Shown here: positions 5,530-5,954 of the stretch, one piece after another
How positions within the stretch are numbered: the first letter of the stretch is position 1
Layout of the letters: every line of letters starts with the position of its first letter
The notes under the pieces: generated by a model
Seen by the model: the letters and a program-made list of their open reading frames with translations, nothing else
The model's database searches: none
Told to the model about the DNA's origin: nothing
Assembly: GCA_004296785.1 (NCBI GenBank)
Contig: SCVU01000324.1
Location: 1-5,954, forward strand
DNA: 5,954 bases
DNA from: Planctomycetota bacterium
GTDB lineage: Bacteria > Planctomycetota > UBA1135 > GCA-002686595
Direction: 5' to 3'
Translations under genes and position numbers: made by a program

Positions 5530-5954
5530 TCACTTCGACACGTGCGGCTTCAGTAGCGCGAGCCACGCGTCGAAGCTGCTCGTGTTTGCGATCCAGGCGT
5601 AGTCGCGCGCTTCGAACGAATCCGATTGACCGATGCGCCAACCCGAGCCCTGCGCTTGCATCGTGATCGGGCTCGCATGCGTTCCGAGTGCAGGGTCGAC
5701 GCCCAACGACCAACCGACGATCTGCTCGCGGTCACCAATCGCGTTGGCTGCGTGGCGGTTCGTGTTCGGGTGGTGCTGGACGGTCGCGGAGGCATGCGAC
5801 GCGCGGCCGAACTGATCCTCGAAGCCGAAGTAGGCAGCCTTGGCCAGGTGCGGGGACTCCGCGGGCGCCATGACGTCGACCCGGTAGCCGCTCGCACCGA
5901 TCGCGAAGGTGCCGGTGAGATCGCCTTCGAGCTCGAGCTTGCCGGTGACGACTC
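5530..5954 (-). CDS. Unrecognised protein, C-terminal 140 residues; N-terminus beyond the window
   Basis: The minus strand is open from the right edge to TGA at 5530-5532. The first internal ATG is at 5871, but the frame continues upstream without a stop and reads as protein-like (KLELEGDLTGTFAIGASGYR), so I treat the gene as running off the edge. The upstream part looks like alternating beta strands with TG turns. The C-terminal part contains YFGFEDQFGRASHASATV, VGWSLGVD and a final helix, FDAWLALLKPHVSK. No catalytic motif, membrane helix or known family is recognisable. Codon use differs from the operon: roughly one codon in six ends in A or T after 5871, against very few in the propeller gene. 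That could reflect lower expression or a more recent origin. It converges on the propeller gene with 4 nt between the stop codons. The alternative overlapping minus-strand frame at 5550-5897 is Arg/Ser-rich and looks like a shadow. Confidence 0.65.
   Translation of the reverse strand, partial: VVTGKLELEGDLTGTFAIGASGYRVDVMAPAESPHLAKAAYFGFEDQFGRASHASATVQHHPNTNRHAANAIGDREQIVGWSLGVDPALGTHASPITMQAQGSGWRIGQSDSFEARDYAWIANTSSFDAWLALLKPHVSK

Noticed and set aside
5518..5560. Possible hairpin CGCGCT...AGCGCG as a terminator between the convergent genes
   Set aside because: The stem is only 6 bp with a loop of about 31 nt and no U-tract. Such pairings arise by chance in this GC-rich sequence.
4415..5602. 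395-codon plus-strand frame overlapping the propeller gene and running past its stop
   Set aside because: The product is Arg-rich low complexity. It crosses into the convergent gene without its own signals.

Overview
The window is very GC-rich chromosomal DNA from a bacterium. Nearly every codon in the central genes ends in G or C, and there are very few AT-rich stretches. The gene content is an SGNH-TPR hydrolase, a second membrane-anchored SGNH hydrolase, a secreted TPR protein and a CRTAC1-type (FG-GAP plus ASPIC/UnbV) beta-propeller. This set is typical of Planctomycetota and some Myxococcota or deltaproteobacteria-like genomes. I lean towards Planctomycetota, but no marker gene here settles it. 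There are no rRNA or tRNA genes, insertion sequences, CRISPR arrays or phage genes.

Layout: (1) Positions 1-1588, minus strand: a 53-residue single-pass membrane protein (1427-1588) is followed after 23 nt by a long SGNH/GDSL hydrolase with an embedded TPR-like segment (1-1403). The hydrolase runs off the left edge, so its C-terminus is missing. (2) Positions 1589-1645: a 57-bp divergent intergenic region with the only obvious AT-rich patch near a gene start. An 8-bp element there can act as a -10 box on both strands. (3) Positions 1646-5525, plus strand: a probable three-gene operon. It encodes a second SGNH hydrolase (1646-2758), then after 26 nt a TPR protein (2785-3846), then with a 4-nt ATGA overlap a CRTAC1-family propeller (3843-5525). 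(4) Positions 5530-5954, minus strand: the C-terminal 140 residues of an unrecognised protein whose start lies beyond the right edge. It converges on the operon with only 4 nt between the two stop codons.

How the genes may work together (inference): the two SGNH proteins share an N-terminal anchor motif in identical register and sit back to back, so they look like two differently evolved branches of one membrane-tethered esterase/acyltransferase-like theme, facing the periplasm. The TPR and CRTAC1 proteins are translationally coupled and have near-identical unusual leader peptides, which suggests they are exported and act as partners outside the cytoplasm. Acyl or acetyl ester turnover on a cell-surface polymer is a plausible shared role but is not shown by the sequence.

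Only the 53-residue protein and the right-edge protein are unrecognised. The most unusual features are the compact divergent promoter, the 13-codon leader ORF whose stop overlaps the start of the plus-strand SGNH gene, the departures from canonical SGNH motifs in both hydrolases, and the glycine-less calcium-loop repeat in the propeller.
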